Of a stretch of DNA of 22,128 bases, positions 8,167-16,959 are shown piece by piece. The stretch spans positions 1 through 22,128 of the forward strand of contig JAKBJA010000067.1 of NCBI GenBank assembly GCA_021836225.1. The letters are read 5' to 3'. The stretch's first letter is position 1. Every line of letters begins with the position of its first letter. Made by a program: the position numbers and the translations under genes. The DNA comes from Pseudomonadota bacterium (GTDB lineage Bacteria; Pseudomonadota; Gammaproteobacteria; Burkholderiales; Thiobacillaceae). The notes below the pieces were generated by a model that saw only the letters and a program-made list of their open reading frames with translations, searched no databases and was not told the origin of the DNA.

Positions 8167-8619
8167 ATGAAAAACATGAATTACGGTCGCGCTCTGAATG
8201 CACGCAAGCAGGCTTCCGGCATCACGCTGATCGAGCTGATGGTCGTGGTCGCGATCATCGGCATATTGGCTTCCATTGCCTACCCGTCCTATACGCAATA
8301 CTTGCTACGGGCGAACCGCGCCGAGGCGAAGGCCATCCTGACGGAAACGGCGCAGTTCATGGAGCGTCATTTCACGACTGCGGGTACCTATGTCGGTGGC
8401 GCACTCTTGTCGAATGTGTCACCCAAGGGAGCGACCGGCACTGCTATCAAATACGACATCAGTTTTTCCGTGGACCCGACGGCGACAGCCTTTGAATTGC
8501 AAGCCGCACCCAAAGGGGGCCAGACCAAAGACAAATGCGGAACCTTGACCTTGTCGAATACGGGAGTGCAGGGCGCAGATGGAAAGAAAAATGATCCAAT
8601 CGTGGTGGAGTGCTGGTGA
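8167..8619 (+). CDS. pilE: type IV minor pilin PilE (ComP-like)
   Basis: 150 residues. I chose the ATG at 8167 because a GAAAGGA site lies about 6 bases upstream; an ATG at 8137 that overlaps the pilY1 stop is also in frame. The leader ends ASG and the mature protein begins ITLIELMVVVAIIGILASIA, so the first mature residue is Ile rather than the usual Phe, with Glu5 kept. AYPSYTQYLLRANRAEAKA is typical of PilE. The C-terminal disulfide loop runs from Cys in KDKCGTLTLSNTGVQG to Cys in VVECW, the pattern of the ComP_DUS family that includes Pseudomonas PilE and the neisserial DNA-uptake receptor ComP. It closes the cassette and should link the tip complex to the shaft. It could instead be a DNA-binding pilin; position favours PilE. 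Confidence 0.83.
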   Translation: MKNMNYGRALNARKQASGITLIELMVVVAIIGILASIAYPSYTQYLLRANRAEAKAILTETAQFMERHFTTAGTYVGGALLSNVSPKGATGTAIKYDISFSVDPTATAFELQAAPKGGQTKDKCGTLTLSNTGVQGADGKKNDPIVVECW

Positions 8620-8650
8620 AACAGGAAACCGTAGAACGTCGGTGCCGCTG

Positions 8651-9577
8651 TTAGCCCAGGCCCTTGGGCAATGGAAACCCGACTTTCTCCTGCACGCCAT
8701 CCAGATCGGCCACCGAGTCGATACCCAGCTGATTCAGTCGCTCGATGACTGCGCGCACCAGAACTTCCGGCGCTGACGCGCCGGCAGTCACGCCAATCTG
8801 CTTCTTTCCACTGATCCATTGCGGGTCGATTTCCCCGGCGTTGTCGACCATATAGGCCGGCACGCCGAGATTCTCGGCGACTTCGCGTAACCGGTTGGAG
8901 TTGGAGCTGGTCGGCGATCCCACTACGATCACCACGTCGCACTGCGGTGCCATGGCCTTGACCGCATCCTGGCGGTTTTGCGTGGCGTAGCAGATGTCGT
9001 CCTTCTTCGGGCCGGTAATATTGGGGAAGCGCGCACGCAGGGCGTCGACCACGCGCGCGGCGTCGTCGACCGACAGCGTGGTCTGGGTGACGTAGGCGAG
9101 CCTGTCGGGATCGCCGACCCGCAGGCGGGCGACGTCTTCCGGCGTTTCGACCAGGTACATGCCTCCCTCGGACTGCCCCAGGGTGCCCTCGACCTCGGGG
9201 TGGCCCTTGTGGCCGATCATCACGATCTCGTAGCCCCTGTCGCGCATCTTGCTGACCTCGACGTGCACCTTGGTGACCAGCGGGCAGGTGGCGTCGAACA
9301 CGTTCAGCCCGCGCGCTTCGGCTTCGGCGCGCACGGCCTGCGACACGCCGTGGGCACTGAAGATGACGGTGGCGCCCGCGGGGACTTCGGAGAGTTCCTC
9401 GACGAAGATCGCGCCCTTGGCCTTGAGGTCGTTGACGACGTAGGTGTTGTGCACGACTTCGTGGCGCACATAGATCGGCGCGCCGAACTTTTCCAGCGCG
9501 CGTTCGACGATGGCAATGGCGCGATCGACGCCGGCACAGAAGCCGCGCGGATTGGCGAGAAGGATGGTGGGCGTCAT
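8651..9577 (-). CDS. ispH: 4-hydroxy-3-methylbut-2-enyl diphosphate reductase IspH
   Basis: 308 residues. The last enzyme of the MEP isoprenoid pathway: it reduces HMBPP to IPP and DMAPP with a [4Fe-4S] cluster. Cluster cysteines are visible in [11 protein letters not shown] (Cys14), DATCPLVTK and ICYATQNRQ; the diphosphate-binding histidines are in [10 protein letters not shown] and SAHGVSQ, with a third conserved His in [13 protein letters not shown]. The [10 protein letters not shown] motif is also present. I start at the ATG at 9577 ([12 protein letters not shown]), 16 bases after the fkpB stop, with a GGAAAC upstream; an ATG 13 codons earlier would overlap fkpB and adds nothing conserved. 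It is the last gene of the murJ-to-ispH run and converges with pilE, 31 bases away; I see no hairpin terminator between them. Confidence 0.97.
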   Translation of the reverse strand: MTPTILLANPRGFCAGVDRAIAIVERALEKFGAPIYVRHEVVHNTYVVNDLKAKGAIFVEELSEVPAGATVIFSAHGVSQAVRAEAEARGLNVFDATCPLVTKVHVEVSKMRDRGYEIVMIGHKGHPEVEGTLGQSEGGMYLVETPEDVARLRVGDPDRLAYVTQTTLSVDDAARVVDALRARFPNITGPKKDDICYATQNRQDAVKAMAPQCDVVIVVGSPTSSNSNRLREVAENLGVPAYMVDNAGEIDPQWISGKKQIGVTAGASAPEVLVRAVIERLNQLGIDSVADLDGVQEKVGFPLPKGLG

Positions 9578-9593
9578 GGGCGGGTTTCCGGTG

Positions 9594-10031
9594 TCACAGG
9601 ATGCGTTCGATTTCAACTTCGAATTCGATGAACAGATCGGTGAGCGGGTGGTTGAAGTCGACCTTCACTGCCTCGTCGCCGATTTCCAGGATGCGTCCGG
9701 CCAGCGTCTGGCCGTTCGGCATGACGAATTCGACCAGCTGATCGACCTCGAATTCCATGTCGGCAGGCAGATCGGATTTGGGCAGCGTCTGGATCAGTTC
9801 GGGCTGGCTCTCGCCGAAGGCCTGCCAGGGCTCGAGCAGGAACACGTGACGCTCGCCGGGTACGAGATCGATCAGCCATTGCTCCAGCATCGGCGCCAGC
9901 GTGCCGTCGCCGAGCGTCACGGTCTCCGGCTCGGCATCGTCGAAATTGGAGATGAGATCATCGCCGCCGCGCGGACGCAGCGCGTAGCGCAGCTGCAGGG
10001 TGTCGCCGAGGGCGACGGTGCGTGCATTCAT
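9594..10031 (-). CDS. fkpB: FKBP-type peptidyl-prolyl isomerase FkpB/SlpA
   Basis: 145 residues, the normal length for SlpA-type FKBPs with an insert-in-flap domain. It starts with a short N-terminal strand ([18 protein letters not shown]). Then come the FKBP core piece [31 protein letters not shown], the flap-insert region with [16 protein letters not shown], and a C-terminal DFNHPL segment that matches the family's NHPLAG-like block, here NHPLTD. The enzyme would catalyse proline isomerisation and assist folding of new proteins in the cytoplasm. The start overlaps the lspA stop by 4 bases (ATGA), and ispH follows 16 bases later. The lspA-fkpB-ispH order is a familiar proteobacterial arrangement, which supports the call. 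Confidence 0.92.
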   Translation of the reverse strand: MNARTVALGDTLQLRYALRPRGGDDLISNFDDAEPETVTLGDGTLAPMLEQWLIDLVPGERHVFLLEPWQAFGESQPELIQTLPKSDLPADMEFEVDQLVEFVMPNGQTLAGRILEIGDEAVKVDFNHPLTDLFIEFEVEIERIL

Positions 10032-10525
10032 GATGTTTTCGGCGCAGTGGACTTGCCGCGCAGGCTATCCCAGATCAGCATCGCGGCGCCGACGGTGATG
10101 GCGGAATCCGCCACGTTGAATGCTGGCCAGGCAAAGCTGTGGTAGTGGAAATATAAAAAATCCACTACATGGCCAAGCACCACGCGGTCGATGACGTTGC
10201 CGAGCGCGCCGCCGAGCACCAGCGCGAGCGAAAATGCCAGCCGTGGCTCGTGTGCATGGCGTTTCAACAGCCGCACGATGACCACGGTGGCGATGATGCC
10301 GACGGCGATGAAGAACCAGCGCTGCCAGCCGCCTGCATCGGCGAGGAAGCTGAATGCCGCGCCGGTGTTGTGCACCCGCACCAGCGAAAAGAAGGGCAGC
10401 ACCGGGATGAATTCCTGGTAGTCGAGCGTGACCGACACCCACCACTTGGTGAGGTGGTCGAGCACGATGACGGCGAACGCGAGGCCCAGCCACTTGCGCA
10501 TTGCCGGATCCAGTGACTTAAGCAT
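10028..10525 (-). CDS. lspA: lipoprotein signal peptidase II LspA
   Basis: 165 residues with four predicted membrane helices. An inner-membrane aspartyl protease that removes the signal peptide of prolipoproteins. Conserved pieces: [11 protein letters not shown] near the N-terminus, [31 protein letters not shown] with the first catalytic Asp, and [12 protein letters not shown] with the second. I place the start at the ATG at 10525 ([14 protein letters not shown]), which overlaps the last codons of ileS by 8 bases; starts at 10549 (longer) or 10501 (MRKWLG) are also possible, the last being closest to the family N-terminus. The stop overlaps the fkpB start. The ileS-lspA pairing is the classical proteobacterial order. 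Confidence 0.95.
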   Translation of the reverse strand: MLKSLDPAMRKWLGLAFAVIVLDHLTKWWVSVTLDYQEFIPVLPFFSLVRVHNTGAAFSFLADAGGWQRWFFIAVGIIATVVIVRLLKRHAHEPRLAFSLALVLGGALGNVIDRVVLGHVVDFLYFHYHSFAWPAFNVADSAITVGAAMLIWDSLRGKSTAPKTS

Positions 10526-13280
10526 GGGTGCGCGGTTCTCCAGGACCATACAGATTACTCACACAGCGGCCGCACAGGCCGGGATGCTCGGCGTGCGCGT
10601 CGACGTCATGCCGGTAGTGCCAGCAGCGGTCGCATTTCTTCGCCGCGCTCGGGGTGACTTCGACACGGTCGGCTCCGGCTGCGATCACGCGCGCCTGCGA
10701 GGTGATCAATACAAATCTCAGGTCATCGCCCAGCGGCGACAGCAGGGACTGGGTTTCAGGACTGGCGTGCAGGGTGACGTCGGCCTGCAGCGACGAGCCG
10801 ATGCCGCCGGCGACGCGTACGGTCTCAAGTTCCTTTTGCACCTCGGCGCGCACCGCGCGGATGTGGGTCCAGCGATCGAGCAGCTCGGCCTCACCAGCCT
10901 GCGCCGGCAGGTCGTGCCAGGTGTGCAGGAACACCGAATCGTCCCCTGTCAGTTGCGTCCACACTTCCTCGCCGGTGAACGACAGGATCGGCGCCATCCA
11001 GCGCGTGAGCGCGTGCGTCAGGTGATGCAGCGCGTTCTGCGCGGCCCGCCGTGCGCGGCTGTCGGCGCCGCTGGTATAGAGGCGGTCCTTCAGGATGTCG
11101 AGGTAGAAGCCGCCGAGGTCTTCCGAGCAGAAGCCCTGCAGTTTCTGCACGATGAAGTGGAATTCGTAGGCGTCGTAATGCGCCTGCAGCTCGCCCTGCA
11201 GCTTGCGCGTCATCGCCAGCGCATAGCGGTCGATTTCCAGCCAGTCTTCAACCAGCATCGCATGCATTTTCGGATCGAAGTCGGACAGGTTGGCGAGCAG
11301 GAACTTCAGCGTGTTGCGGATCCGCCGGTAGCCTTCCACCACGCGCTTGAGGATTTCGTCCGAGATGGTGAGCTCGCCCGAATAGTCGGTGGTCGCCACC
11401 CACAGCCGCAGGATGTCGGCGCCGTACTGGTCCATCACCTTCTGCGGCGAGACGACGTTGCCCTTCGACTTGCTCATCTTGTGGCCCTTGCCGTCGACCA
11501 CGAAGCCGTGGGTGAGCAGGGCCTGGTAGGGCGCGCGGCCGTCGGTGGCACAGCCGGTGAGGAGCGACGACTGGAACCAGCCGCGATGCTGGTCCGAGCC
11601 TTCGAGATAGAGGTCGGCCGGATGCGCGAGTTCGGGGCGGCGCTTCAGCACGCAGGCGTGGGTGACGCCCGAATCGAACCAGACGTCGAGCGTGTGGCCG
11701 GTCTTGTCGTAGTGCGCGGCGTCGTCGCCCAAAAGCTCGGCCGGGTCGAGCGCGAACCAGGCCTCGATGCCGGCCGCTTCGACGCGCTTCGCCACGATCT
11801 CCAGCAATTCCGCGGTGCGCGGATGCAGTTCGCCGGTTTCCTTGTGGGTGAAGAAGGGCATCGGCACGCCCCAGTTGCGCTGGCGCGAAACGCACCAGTC
11901 GGGGCGGTTTTTGATCATCGCCTCCAGCCGTGCACGCCCCCAGTGCGGGAAGAACTGGGTGGCGTCGACCGCCGCCATCGCCTGCTCACGCAGAGTTTTC
12001 TCGCCGCCGGCTTCCATGCCGATGAACCACTGCCGCGTCGCGCGGAAAATGATCGGCGTCTTGTGGCGCCAGCAGTGCGGATAGCTGTGCAGCAGTTTTT
12101 CGTGCGCCAGCAGGTTGCCGCTGGCCTCCAGGGTTTCCAGGATCAGCGGGTTGGCCTGCCAGATGCTCATGCCGCCGACCAGCGGCACGCTGGCGTAGAA
12201 GCGGCCGTCGTCGCCCACCGGGTTGTCGACTTTGAGACCGTAGCGGCTGCCCACCACGTAGTCGTCGAGACCGTGGCCGGGTGCGGTGTGCACGGCGCCG
12301 GTGCCGGCGTCCGCGGTGACGTGGTCGCCCACGATCACAGGCACCTGGCGTTCCTGGAACGGGTGCCACAGCAGCACGCCTTCGAGCGCCTGACCGGTGG
12401 TGTGCGCGAGTACCTCGGCGCCGTCGGCGAGGCCGTAGCGTGTCAGCGCGGCTTCGCGCAGGCTGTCGGCCAGGATCAGCAGGCCCTTGGCGGTGCGCAC
12501 CAGCGCGTACTGGAAATCGGGGTGCAGCGCCACCGCCTGGTTGGCCGGCAGCGTCCACGGCGTGGTGGTCCAGATGACGATCCGGACCGGTTCGCTGATC
12601 GTTGTGATGTCGAAGCGGCGCGCGAGGTCGGCGGGGTCAGCCACGGCAAAGCCGACATCGATCGCGGGCGAGGTCTTGTCCTCGTACTCGACCTCGGCCT
12701 CGGCCAGCGCCGAGCCGCAGTCGACGCACCAGTGCACCGGCTTGGCGCCCTGGTAGAGGTAGCCGGCCTGCTGGATCTGCCCCAGTACGCGCAGGCTGTC
12801 CGCCTCGAACTGAAAGTCCATCGTGCGATAAGGATGGTCCCAGTCGCCCAGCACGCCGAGGCGGATGAAGTCGGCTTTCTGGCGCTCGATCTGTTCGGCG
12901 GCGTAGGTGCGGCACAGCTCGCGGAATTTCGACGGGGGAATGTCCTTGCCGTGGGTCTTTTCCACCTGCAGCTCGATCGGCAGGCCGTGGCAGTCCCAGC
13001 CCGGCACGTAGGGCGCATCGAAGCCGGAGAGGGTCTTGGCCTTGACGATGATGTCCTTGAGAATCTTGTTCACCGCGTGGCCGATGTGGATGTCGCCGTT
13101 GGCGTAGGGGGGGCCATCGTGCAGGATGAATTTCGGCCGGCCGGCCGTCGCCTTGCGGATCGCTTCGTAGCGTTTTTTCTCCTGCCAGCTTTTCACCCAG
13201 CCGGGTTCGCGCTTGGCGAGATCGCCGCGCATCGGGAAGGGGGTGTCGGGCAGGTTGAGCGTGTTTTTGTAGTCAGGCAT
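10518..13280 (-). CDS. ileS: isoleucyl-tRNA synthetase IleS
   Basis: 920 residues, a full-length class Ia synthetase. It charges tRNA-Ile, with a large editing domain that clears mischarged Val. HIGH is at residues 65-68 in [16 protein letters not shown] is at 601-605 in [12 protein letters not shown]; the editing domain has the [13 protein letters not shown] and [11 protein letters not shown] motifs. The C-terminal zinc finger uses Cys883, Cys886, Cys903 and Cys906 (CDRC...CGRC). With four such cysteines and this architecture it is the bacterial, mupirocin-sensitive type rather than the eukaryote-like type. The ATG at 13280 overlaps the end of ribF by 8 bases, so the two are probably translationally coupled, as in other proteobacteria. 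Confidence 0.99.
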   Translation of the reverse strand: MPDYKNTLNLPDTPFPMRGDLAKREPGWVKSWQEKKRYEAIRKATAGRPKFILHDGPPYANGDIHIGHAVNKILKDIIVKAKTLSGFDAPYVPGWDCHGLPIELQVEKTHGKDIPPSKFRELCRTYAAEQIERQKADFIRLGVLGDWDHPYRTMDFQFEADSLRVLGQIQQAGYLYQGAKPVHWCVDCGSALAEAEVEYEDKTSPAIDVGFAVADPADLARRFDITTISEPVRIVIWTTTPWTLPANQAVALHPDFQYALVRTAKGLLILADSLREAALTRYGLADGAEVLAHTTGQALEGVLLWHPFQERQVPVIVGDHVTADAGTGAVHTAPGHGLDDYVVGSRYGLKVDNPVGDDGRFYASVPLVGGMSIWQANPLILETLEASGNLLAHEKLLHSYPHCWRHKTPIIFRATRQWFIGMEAGGEKTLREQAMAAVDATQFFPHWGRARLEAMIKNRPDWCVSRQRNWGVPMPFFTHKETGELHPRTAELLEIVAKRVEAAGIEAWFALDPAELLGDDAAHYDKTGHTLDVWFDSGVTHACVLKRRPELAHPADLYLEGSDQHRGWFQSSLLTGCATDGRAPYQALLTHGFVVDGKGHKMSKSKGNVVSPQKVMDQYGADILRLWVATTDYSGELTISDEILKRVVEGYRRIRNTLKFLLANLSDFDPKMHAMLVEDWLEIDRYALAMTRKLQGELQAHYDAYEFHFIVQKLQGFCSEDLGGFYLDILKDRLYTSGADSRARRAAQNALHHLTHALTRWMAPILSFTGEEVWTQLTGDDSVFLHTWHDLPAQAGEAELLDRWTHIRAVRAEVQKELETVRVAGGIGSSLQADVTLHASPETQSLLSPLGDDLRFVLITSQARVIAAGADRVEVTPSAAKKCDRCWHYRHDVDAHAEHPGLCGRCVSNLYGPGEPRTHA

Positions 13281-14205
13281 GACGTTGCTTCATGAATTGT
13301 TTGGCGTTGTCGACGTCGCGGCGGATCTGCGCAACCAGGCTGTCGAGGTCGGGATATTTTTCTTCGTCGCGCAGCTTGTGCAGGAAGTCCACGCGCACGC
13401 GGCGGCCGTAGATCTCGGCGTTGAAATCGAACAGGTGCACTTCGAGCACGGGCACGGCGTCCGCGCCCTTAACCGTGGGGCGCTTGCCCAGACTCGCCAC
13501 CCCTTGCAGCGGCTCGCCGTTGAGGCCACAGAGCTCGACCGCGAAAATCCCCATCAGCGGCGGCCGGTTGTGCTTGAGCTGGATGTTGGCGGTGGGGAAG
13601 CCAATATCGCGTCCCAGCTTGTCGCCGTGCACCACGCGACCCGAGATGCTGTAGGGGCGGCCCAGCAGTCGCGCGGCGTGCTCGAGTTCGCCGGCGGCGA
13701 GCGCCTGGCGCACAGCGGTGGACGAAGACCGCTCGCCTGCGACCTCGACCGTTGGCAGGGATTCGGCGTCGAAGCCGAGCCGCTCTCCAGCCTGTTTAAG
13801 CAACGCAAAGTCGCCCGCGCGCTTCGCGCCATAGCGGAAATCGTCGCCCACCAGCACGTAGCGCGCCTCGAGCGTCGTGCCCAGCACCTGTTCGATGAAG
13901 GCTTCGGCAGTCAGCGCCGAGAACGTTCGGTCGAAGCGGAACACGTGCAGGCGGTCGATTCCCATCCGCTGCAGGCATTCGGCCTTTTCGCGCAGACTGG
14001 ACAGCCGCGCGGGCGCCTGCTCGGGGGCGAAAAACTCACGCGGGTGCGGCTCGAAACTCAGCACGCACGTCTGCAGGCCGCGCGCCTGCGCCACGTCCTG
14101 CAGACGTGCGAGCATGGCCTGGTGCCCCAGGTGCAGGCCATCGAAGTTGCCGATGGTGACCGCGTGGGGTGTGCCGAGTGGACGAAAACCGTGGGTGATG
14201 CGCAT
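13273..14205 (-). CDS. ribF: bifunctional riboflavin kinase / FAD synthetase RibF
   Basis: 310 residues, normal for RibF. The N-terminal FMN adenylyltransferase domain has [10 protein letters not shown] at residues 19-28, the nucleotidyltransferase signature, and the [14 protein letters not shown] and [17 protein letters not shown] blocks. The C-terminal riboflavin kinase domain has [17 protein letters not shown] around residues 193-208, GIFAVELCG, and the closing [25 protein letters not shown] strand (here starting LEVHLFDF). It converts riboflavin to FMN and then FAD. The ATG at 14205 follows a GC-rich dyad at 14221-14235. 62 bases separate it from murJ; its last codons overlap ileS by 8 bases. 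Confidence 0.97.
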   Translation of the reverse strand: MRITHGFRPLGTPHAVTIGNFDGLHLGHQAMLARLQDVAQARGLQTCVLSFEPHPREFFAPEQAPARLSSLREKAECLQRMGIDRLHVFRFDRTFSALTAEAFIEQVLGTTLEARYVLVGDDFRYGAKRAGDFALLKQAGERLGFDAESLPTVEVAGERSSSTAVRQALAAGELEHAARLLGRPYSISGRVVHGDKLGRDIGFPTANIQLKHNRPPLMGIFAVELCGLNGEPLQGVASLGKRPTVKGADAVPVLEVHLFDFNAEIYGRRVRVDFLHKLRDEEKYPDLDSLVAQIRRDVDNAKQFMKQRHA

Positions 14206-14220
14206 GGATTGATGCGTATG

Positions 14221-14235
14221 GCGGCGTGACGCCGC
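14221..14235 (-). other. hairpin in the ribF leader
   Basis: A perfect 6-base-pair stem with a 3-base loop (GCGGCG, TCA, CGCCGC as read on the minus strand) lies 15 bases upstream of the ribF start, just downstream of a run of five T. Because the T run precedes the stem in the direction of transcription, it is not a rho-independent terminator for murJ. It may stabilise the messenger after processing or affect ribF translation. It could equally be chance in GC-rich DNA. Confidence 0.35.
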
Positions 14236-14267
14236 GAAAAAGGCTTAATTCTAGCCGATTCAGGGCC

Positions 14268-15806
14268 TTATTCGGCGGCGCGGCGGGCAAACTGGCGCGG
14301 CCGGAAGCCCATCAGGCCGAGGGCGGCGAAATACAGAACAATGCCGCCGCCGACCAGCAGCGACAGCCGGACCGCACGGTCGAGGAAGCCCGCCGCCAGC
14401 CACCACTGCGATTCACCCATGGCATAAAAGAGCATCGCCGCCATCAGCGAAACCGCCAGCAGCACACGCAGGAAATAGCCGGCCCACCCTGGCTGGGGGT
14501 GGTAGATCCGGTGCTTTTTCAGCAGATGCAGCAGCAAGCCGGCGTTGAGGCAGGCGCCCAGCCCGATCGCCAGCGCGAGGCCGGCATGGCCGAGCGGAAA
14601 GATGAAGGCGAGGTTCATCAGCTGGGTGGCGACGAGGGTGATGATGGCGATCTTGACCGGCGTCCGGATGTTCTGCCGCGCGTAAAAACCGGGCGCCAGT
14701 ACCTTGACCAGGATCAGCCCGACCAGTCCCACGCTGTAGGCGACCAGTGCCCGCTGGGTCATGGTTACGTCGGTTGCGGTGAATGCGCCGTAATTGAACA
14801 GGGTGGCGATCAGCGGCACGGCTAGCACCGCCAGCGCGGCGGCAGCCGGCAGCGCGAGCAGCAGGGTCAGGCGCAGCCCCCAGTCGAGCAGCTTCGAATA
14901 GTCGGCCGGGTTGTCGTCGGCATAATGTTTGGCCAGGCTGGGCAGCAGGATGGTGCCGAGTGCCACGCCCAGCATGCCGGCGGGGAATTCCATCAGGCGG
15001 TCGGCGTAATACAGCCACGACACGCTGCCGCTGGCCAGAAACGACGCGAGGATGGTGTTGATCAAGAGGCTGATCTGGGCAACCGAGACGCCCAGCGTCG
15101 CTGGGGCCATCAGTTTCAGGACGCGCCTGAGGCCGGGATCGTCGAAATGCCAGGTCGGGCGCGGCAGCATGCGGATCTTCAGCAGGTGCGGCAGCATCCA
15201 GACCAGTTGCAGCACCCCACCCAGCGCCACGCCCCAGCCCAGCGCCAGCACCGGCGGGTCGAAATAAGGCGCCAGCCACAGCACGGCGACGATCATGGCG
15301 ACGTTGAGCAGCACCGGCGCGAACGCCGGCACCGAAAACTTGCTGTGGGTGTTGAGAATGCCCGCCGCCAGCGCCACCAGTGAGATGAAGACGATGTAGG
15401 GGAAAGTGATGCGCAGCAAGCTGACGGTCAGCGCGAACTTGCCCGGGTCGGCGCGGAAGCCCGGCGCGCTGACATAGGCGACCCAAGGCGCGCCAACGAC
15501 CCCCAGCAGCGCAATCCCGACCAGCGCCAGCGTGAGGACGGTGCCAACCTGGTTGACCAGAATCTGCGTGGCGTCGTGGCCGCGGCGGTTCTTGTATTCG
15601 GCCAGGATGGGCACGAAGGCCTGCGAGAACGCACCCTCGGCGAACAGGCGGCGCAGCAGGTTGGGGATCTTGAAGGCGACGAAGAAGGCGTCGGTCAGCA
15701 TCCCGGCACCGAATACGCGGGCGATAATGGCGTCGCGTGCGAATCCCAGGATGCGGGAGAGCAGGGTCATGCTGCTGACCGCAGCGAGGGCTTTGAGGAG
15801 ATTCAT
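14268..15806 (-). CDS. murJ: lipid II flippase MurJ
   Basis: 512 residues and strongly hydrophobic, with about 14 membrane helices expected for the MOP-superfamily flippase that moves lipid II across the inner membrane for peptidoglycan synthesis. Family motifs: [25 protein letters not shown] at the N-terminus (first 20 residues typical), [30 protein letters not shown], the membrane segment [19 protein letters not shown], and [12 protein letters not shown] in the later loop. The frame stays open upstream, but the ATG at 15806 starts exactly at the conserved N-terminus. It is the first gene of the minus-strand run and is divergent from rpsT, an arrangement common in Betaproteobacteria. I could not find a convincing promoter for it in the shared intergenic region. 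Confidence 0.97.
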   Translation of the reverse strand: MNLLKALAAVSSMTLLSRILGFARDAIIARVFGAGMLTDAFFVAFKIPNLLRRLFAEGAFSQAFVPILAEYKNRRGHDATQILVNQVGTVLTLALVGIALLGVVGAPWVAYVSAPGFRADPGKFALTVSLLRITFPYIVFISLVALAAGILNTHSKFSVPAFAPVLLNVAMIVAVLWLAPYFDPPVLALGWGVALGGVLQLVWMLPHLLKIRMLPRPTWHFDDPGLRRVLKLMAPATLGVSVAQISLLINTILASFLASGSVSWLYYADRLMEFPAGMLGVALGTILLPSLAKHYADDNPADYSKLLDWGLRLTLLLALPAAAALAVLAVPLIATLFNYGAFTATDVTMTQRALVAYSVGLVGLILVKVLAPGFYARQNIRTPVKIAIITLVATQLMNLAFIFPLGHAGLALAIGLGACLNAGLLLHLLKKHRIYHPQPGWAGYFLRVLLAVSLMAAMLFYAMGESQWWLAAGFLDRAVRLSLLVGGGIVLYFAALGLMGFRPRQFARRAAE

Positions 15807-15871
15807 GGATGGTGGCGTTTTGCGCGCATTGTGCGGGTCGGGCGCATCGACTGCAACAACGTATAAACTGC

Positions 15872-15908
15872 TTGATTTATGGCGGGGATTTCCCGTACAA
15901 TCGCCGCC
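15872..15908 (+). promoter_or_regulatory. candidate sigma-70 promoter of rpsT
   Basis: A TTGATT box at 15872-15877 and a TACAAT box at 15896-15901 are separated by 18 bases. The bases right after the -10 box are GC-rich (CGCCGCC), as in promoters of ribosomal genes that respond to ppGpp. The spacer itself holds a dyad (CGGGGA-T-TTCCCG at 15883-15895, one G-T mismatch). Transcription would begin near 15908 and give a leader of about 165 bases before rpsT. Confidence 0.5.
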
Positions 15909-15934
15909 TTTGGTGAATTCGCCCGCTTGCAAAC

Positions 15935-16017
15935 GGGGCGATCAAGTTTGAATTTGCTGCGCCCCATCGAAAACAGGGCGCGGAGACTAGATTAATTTGT
16001 CCTGCGCATTATGCAGG
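15935..16017 (+). other. structured untranslated leader of rpsT
   Basis: Two inverted repeats lie in the leader. GGGGCG at 15935-15940 pairs with CGCCCC at 15960-15965 across a 19-base AT-rich loop, and CCTGC at 16001-16005 pairs with GCAGG at 16013-16017. In Escherichia coli, S20 represses its own translation through the messenger leader; a similar role here is an inference. No known riboswitch was recognised. Confidence 0.35.
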
Positions 16018-16072
16018 GCGCCTATCGATCATAATGCCCCGCCTCTGGCTGGGCTTACAGGAGCAGAATCTT

Positions 16073-16336
16073 ATGGCGAACTCCGCCCAGGCGCGCAAGC
16101 GCGCACGTCAAGCCAGCGCCCAGCGCGACAGCAACATGAGCCAGCGTTCGGAACTCCGCACCGCGATCAAGAAAGTGCGCAAGGCGATCGAGGCTGGCGA
16201 CAAGGCCGCCGCCCAGCAGGTTTTCCAGTCGTCCATGGGCCTGATCGACAGCATCGCCGACAAGAAAATCGTGCACAAGAACAAGGCCGCGCGCCACAAG
16301 AGCCGCCTGTCCTCGGCTGTCAAGGCGATGGCCTGA
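16073..16336 (+). CDS. rpsT: 30S ribosomal protein S20
   Basis: 87 residues, basic and almost wholly helical. [20 protein letters not shown] is the classic S20 N-terminus and the tail [18 protein letters not shown] is the classic C-terminus. S20 binds 16S rRNA early in 30S assembly. The ATG at 16073 has an AGGAG site at 16059-16063; an upstream ATG at 16034 is in frame but adds 13 non-conserved residues. It is monocistronic, with a promoter candidate upstream and a strong terminator 33 bases after the stop. Divergent from murJ. Confidence 0.99.
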   Translation: MANSAQARKRARQASAQRDSNMSQRSELRTAIKKVRKAIEAGDKAAAQQVFQSSMGLIDSIADKKIVHKNKAARHKSRLSSAVKAMA

Positions 16337-16369
16337 GCCGGCCTGCTGAAGCAGCCTGATCTGCACAAT

Positions 16370-16398
16370 AAAAAACGCCGCTTGATGCGGCGTTTTTT
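16370..16398. terminator. bidirectional rho-independent terminator
   Basis: Six A, then a CGCCGC (16376-16381) / GCGGCG (16387-16392) stem with a 5-base loop, then six T (16393-16398). The A and T runs make it work in both directions, ending rpsT on the plus strand and the convergent DUF3579 gene on the minus strand. Confidence 0.93.
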
Positions 16399-16418
16399 AT
16401 TTCCGGGGATGCGCGGCT

Positions 16419-16700
16419 TCAGTCAGCGTTTTCGGTCAGCAATTCGTTGGCCTCGGCAAAGGTCTGCAAAAAACGGTAGGCGTTGGGATCGGACGTCTTG
16501 AGCTTTTTGTCTACGACCACGCAGCGAATGCCGTCCAGTGTTTTGGGTTGTACGTAGGGCGAGTAATTGGTGCGGTTGTTGGGATCGATCACGGCGAACG
16601 CACCTGCCAGACGATCGGCCCAGTCGCTCGGCCGGAACCGGTTGCCCTTGGTGGTGATGCCGCGAATGATGAAGGCGGCGTTGGCGGAAGCGTCATCCAT
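16419..16700 (-). CDS. DUF3579 domain protein
   Basis: 93 residues from the ATG at 16700. The start of the domain, IIRGITTKGNRFRPSDWADR, is followed by LAGAF, then SPYVQPKTLDGIRCVVVDKK and FLQTFAEANELL, which is the DUF3579 pattern (PF12112). I know this family mainly from Betaproteobacteria, as a small soluble protein of unknown function. The conserved RPSDWAERL-like helix suggests a compact alpha/beta fold, with no visible catalytic residues. The frame is open for 42 more codons upstream, but those residues look random and the domain begins just after the chosen ATG; no strong ribosome-binding site is visible. It converges on rpsT across a shared terminator and is divergent from the 31-residue membrane peptide gene. 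Confidence 0.85.
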   Translation of the reverse strand: MDDASANAAFIIRGITTKGNRFRPSDWADRLAGAFAVIDPNNRTNYSPYVQPKTLDGIRCVVVDKKLKTSDPNAYRFLQTFAEANELLTENAD

Positions 16701-16767
16701 GAGTGGGCAGGGGCTTGAGGAATTGCCGGATTTTAACACGCAGCCCGGGAGGCCGTGGCTACGCCGC

Positions 16768-16796
16768 TTGCGCGTTAGCGACATTTTGAAGATACT
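16768..16796 (+). promoter_or_regulatory. candidate promoter of the small membrane peptide operon
   Basis: TTGCGC (16768-16773) and GATACT (16791-16796) are exactly 17 bases apart. Transcription would begin near 16803, just before the inverted repeat at 16812-16824 and 45 bases before the first start codon. Each box departs from consensus at two or three positions, so the call is tentative. Confidence 0.4.
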
Positions 16797-16811
16797 TGCG
16801 CCAGTTTGCCC

Positions 16812-16824
16812 GACCAAATTGGTC
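16812..16824. promoter_or_regulatory. perfect inverted repeat, operator candidate
   Basis: GACCAA-A-TTGGTC: two perfect 6-base half-sites around one central base, placed between the candidate promoter and the ribosome-binding site of the 31-residue peptide gene. It is AT-containing, unlike most chance dyads in this GC-rich DNA. No regulator gene is adjacent, and I do not recognise the motif as a known operator. Confidence 0.4.
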
Positions 16825-16847
16825 AACTATTCAAAAGAGGAGAGAAG

Positions 16848-16943
16848 ATGAAAAACCCGCTGGATTCGCTATGGGGCACCGTCATCGCCGGCGTTGTGCT
16901 CACTGCTGTGCTGTATGTTTTTGCCAGAAACTTTTTGGCTTGA
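16848..16943 (+). CDS. 31-residue single-helix membrane peptide
   Basis: A short reading frame, MKNPLDSLWGTVIAGVVLTA then VLYVFARNFLA, with a strong GAGGAG ribosome-binding site at 16837-16842. Residues 8-25 form one clear hydrophobic helix, preceded by a short polar stretch and followed by a single Arg, so the N-terminus could face either side. The stop is 16 bases before the start of the next gene, itself preceded by a GGAGAGGAAA site, so the two are almost certainly co-transcribed. Size, topology and position recall the small accessory subunits of respiratory complexes (CydX, CcoQ), but I do not recognise the sequence and assign no function. Good translation signals and a clean helix argue that it is real. 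Confidence 0.65.
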   Translation: MKNPLDSLWGTVIAGVVLTAVLYVFARNFLA

Positions 16944-16959
16944 GGGAGAGGAAAAAATA

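Noticed and set aside
1964..8619. Pilus cassette as a recently acquired island
   Set aside because: Some stretches look more AT-rich than the neighbours, but there are no flanking repeats, tRNA or integrase, and variable pilin domains usually show this. A sliding-window GC and codon-usage calculation would be needed.
8620..8650. Terminator between the convergent pilE and ispH genes
   Set aside because: No stem followed by a T run on either strand.
10428..13295. 955-codon plus-strand open frame
   Set aside because: It is antisense to ileS. Such long mirror frames are common in GC-rich genes, and the translation shows no family pattern.
15861..15890. Possible murJ promoter on the minus strand (TTATAC box)
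   Set aside because: No acceptable -35 box at 16-18 bases; not reported as a feature.
16030..16035. CATAAT as a second rpsT -10 box
   Set aside because: The only upstream TTGTCC is 26 bases away, too far for a sigma-70 promoter.
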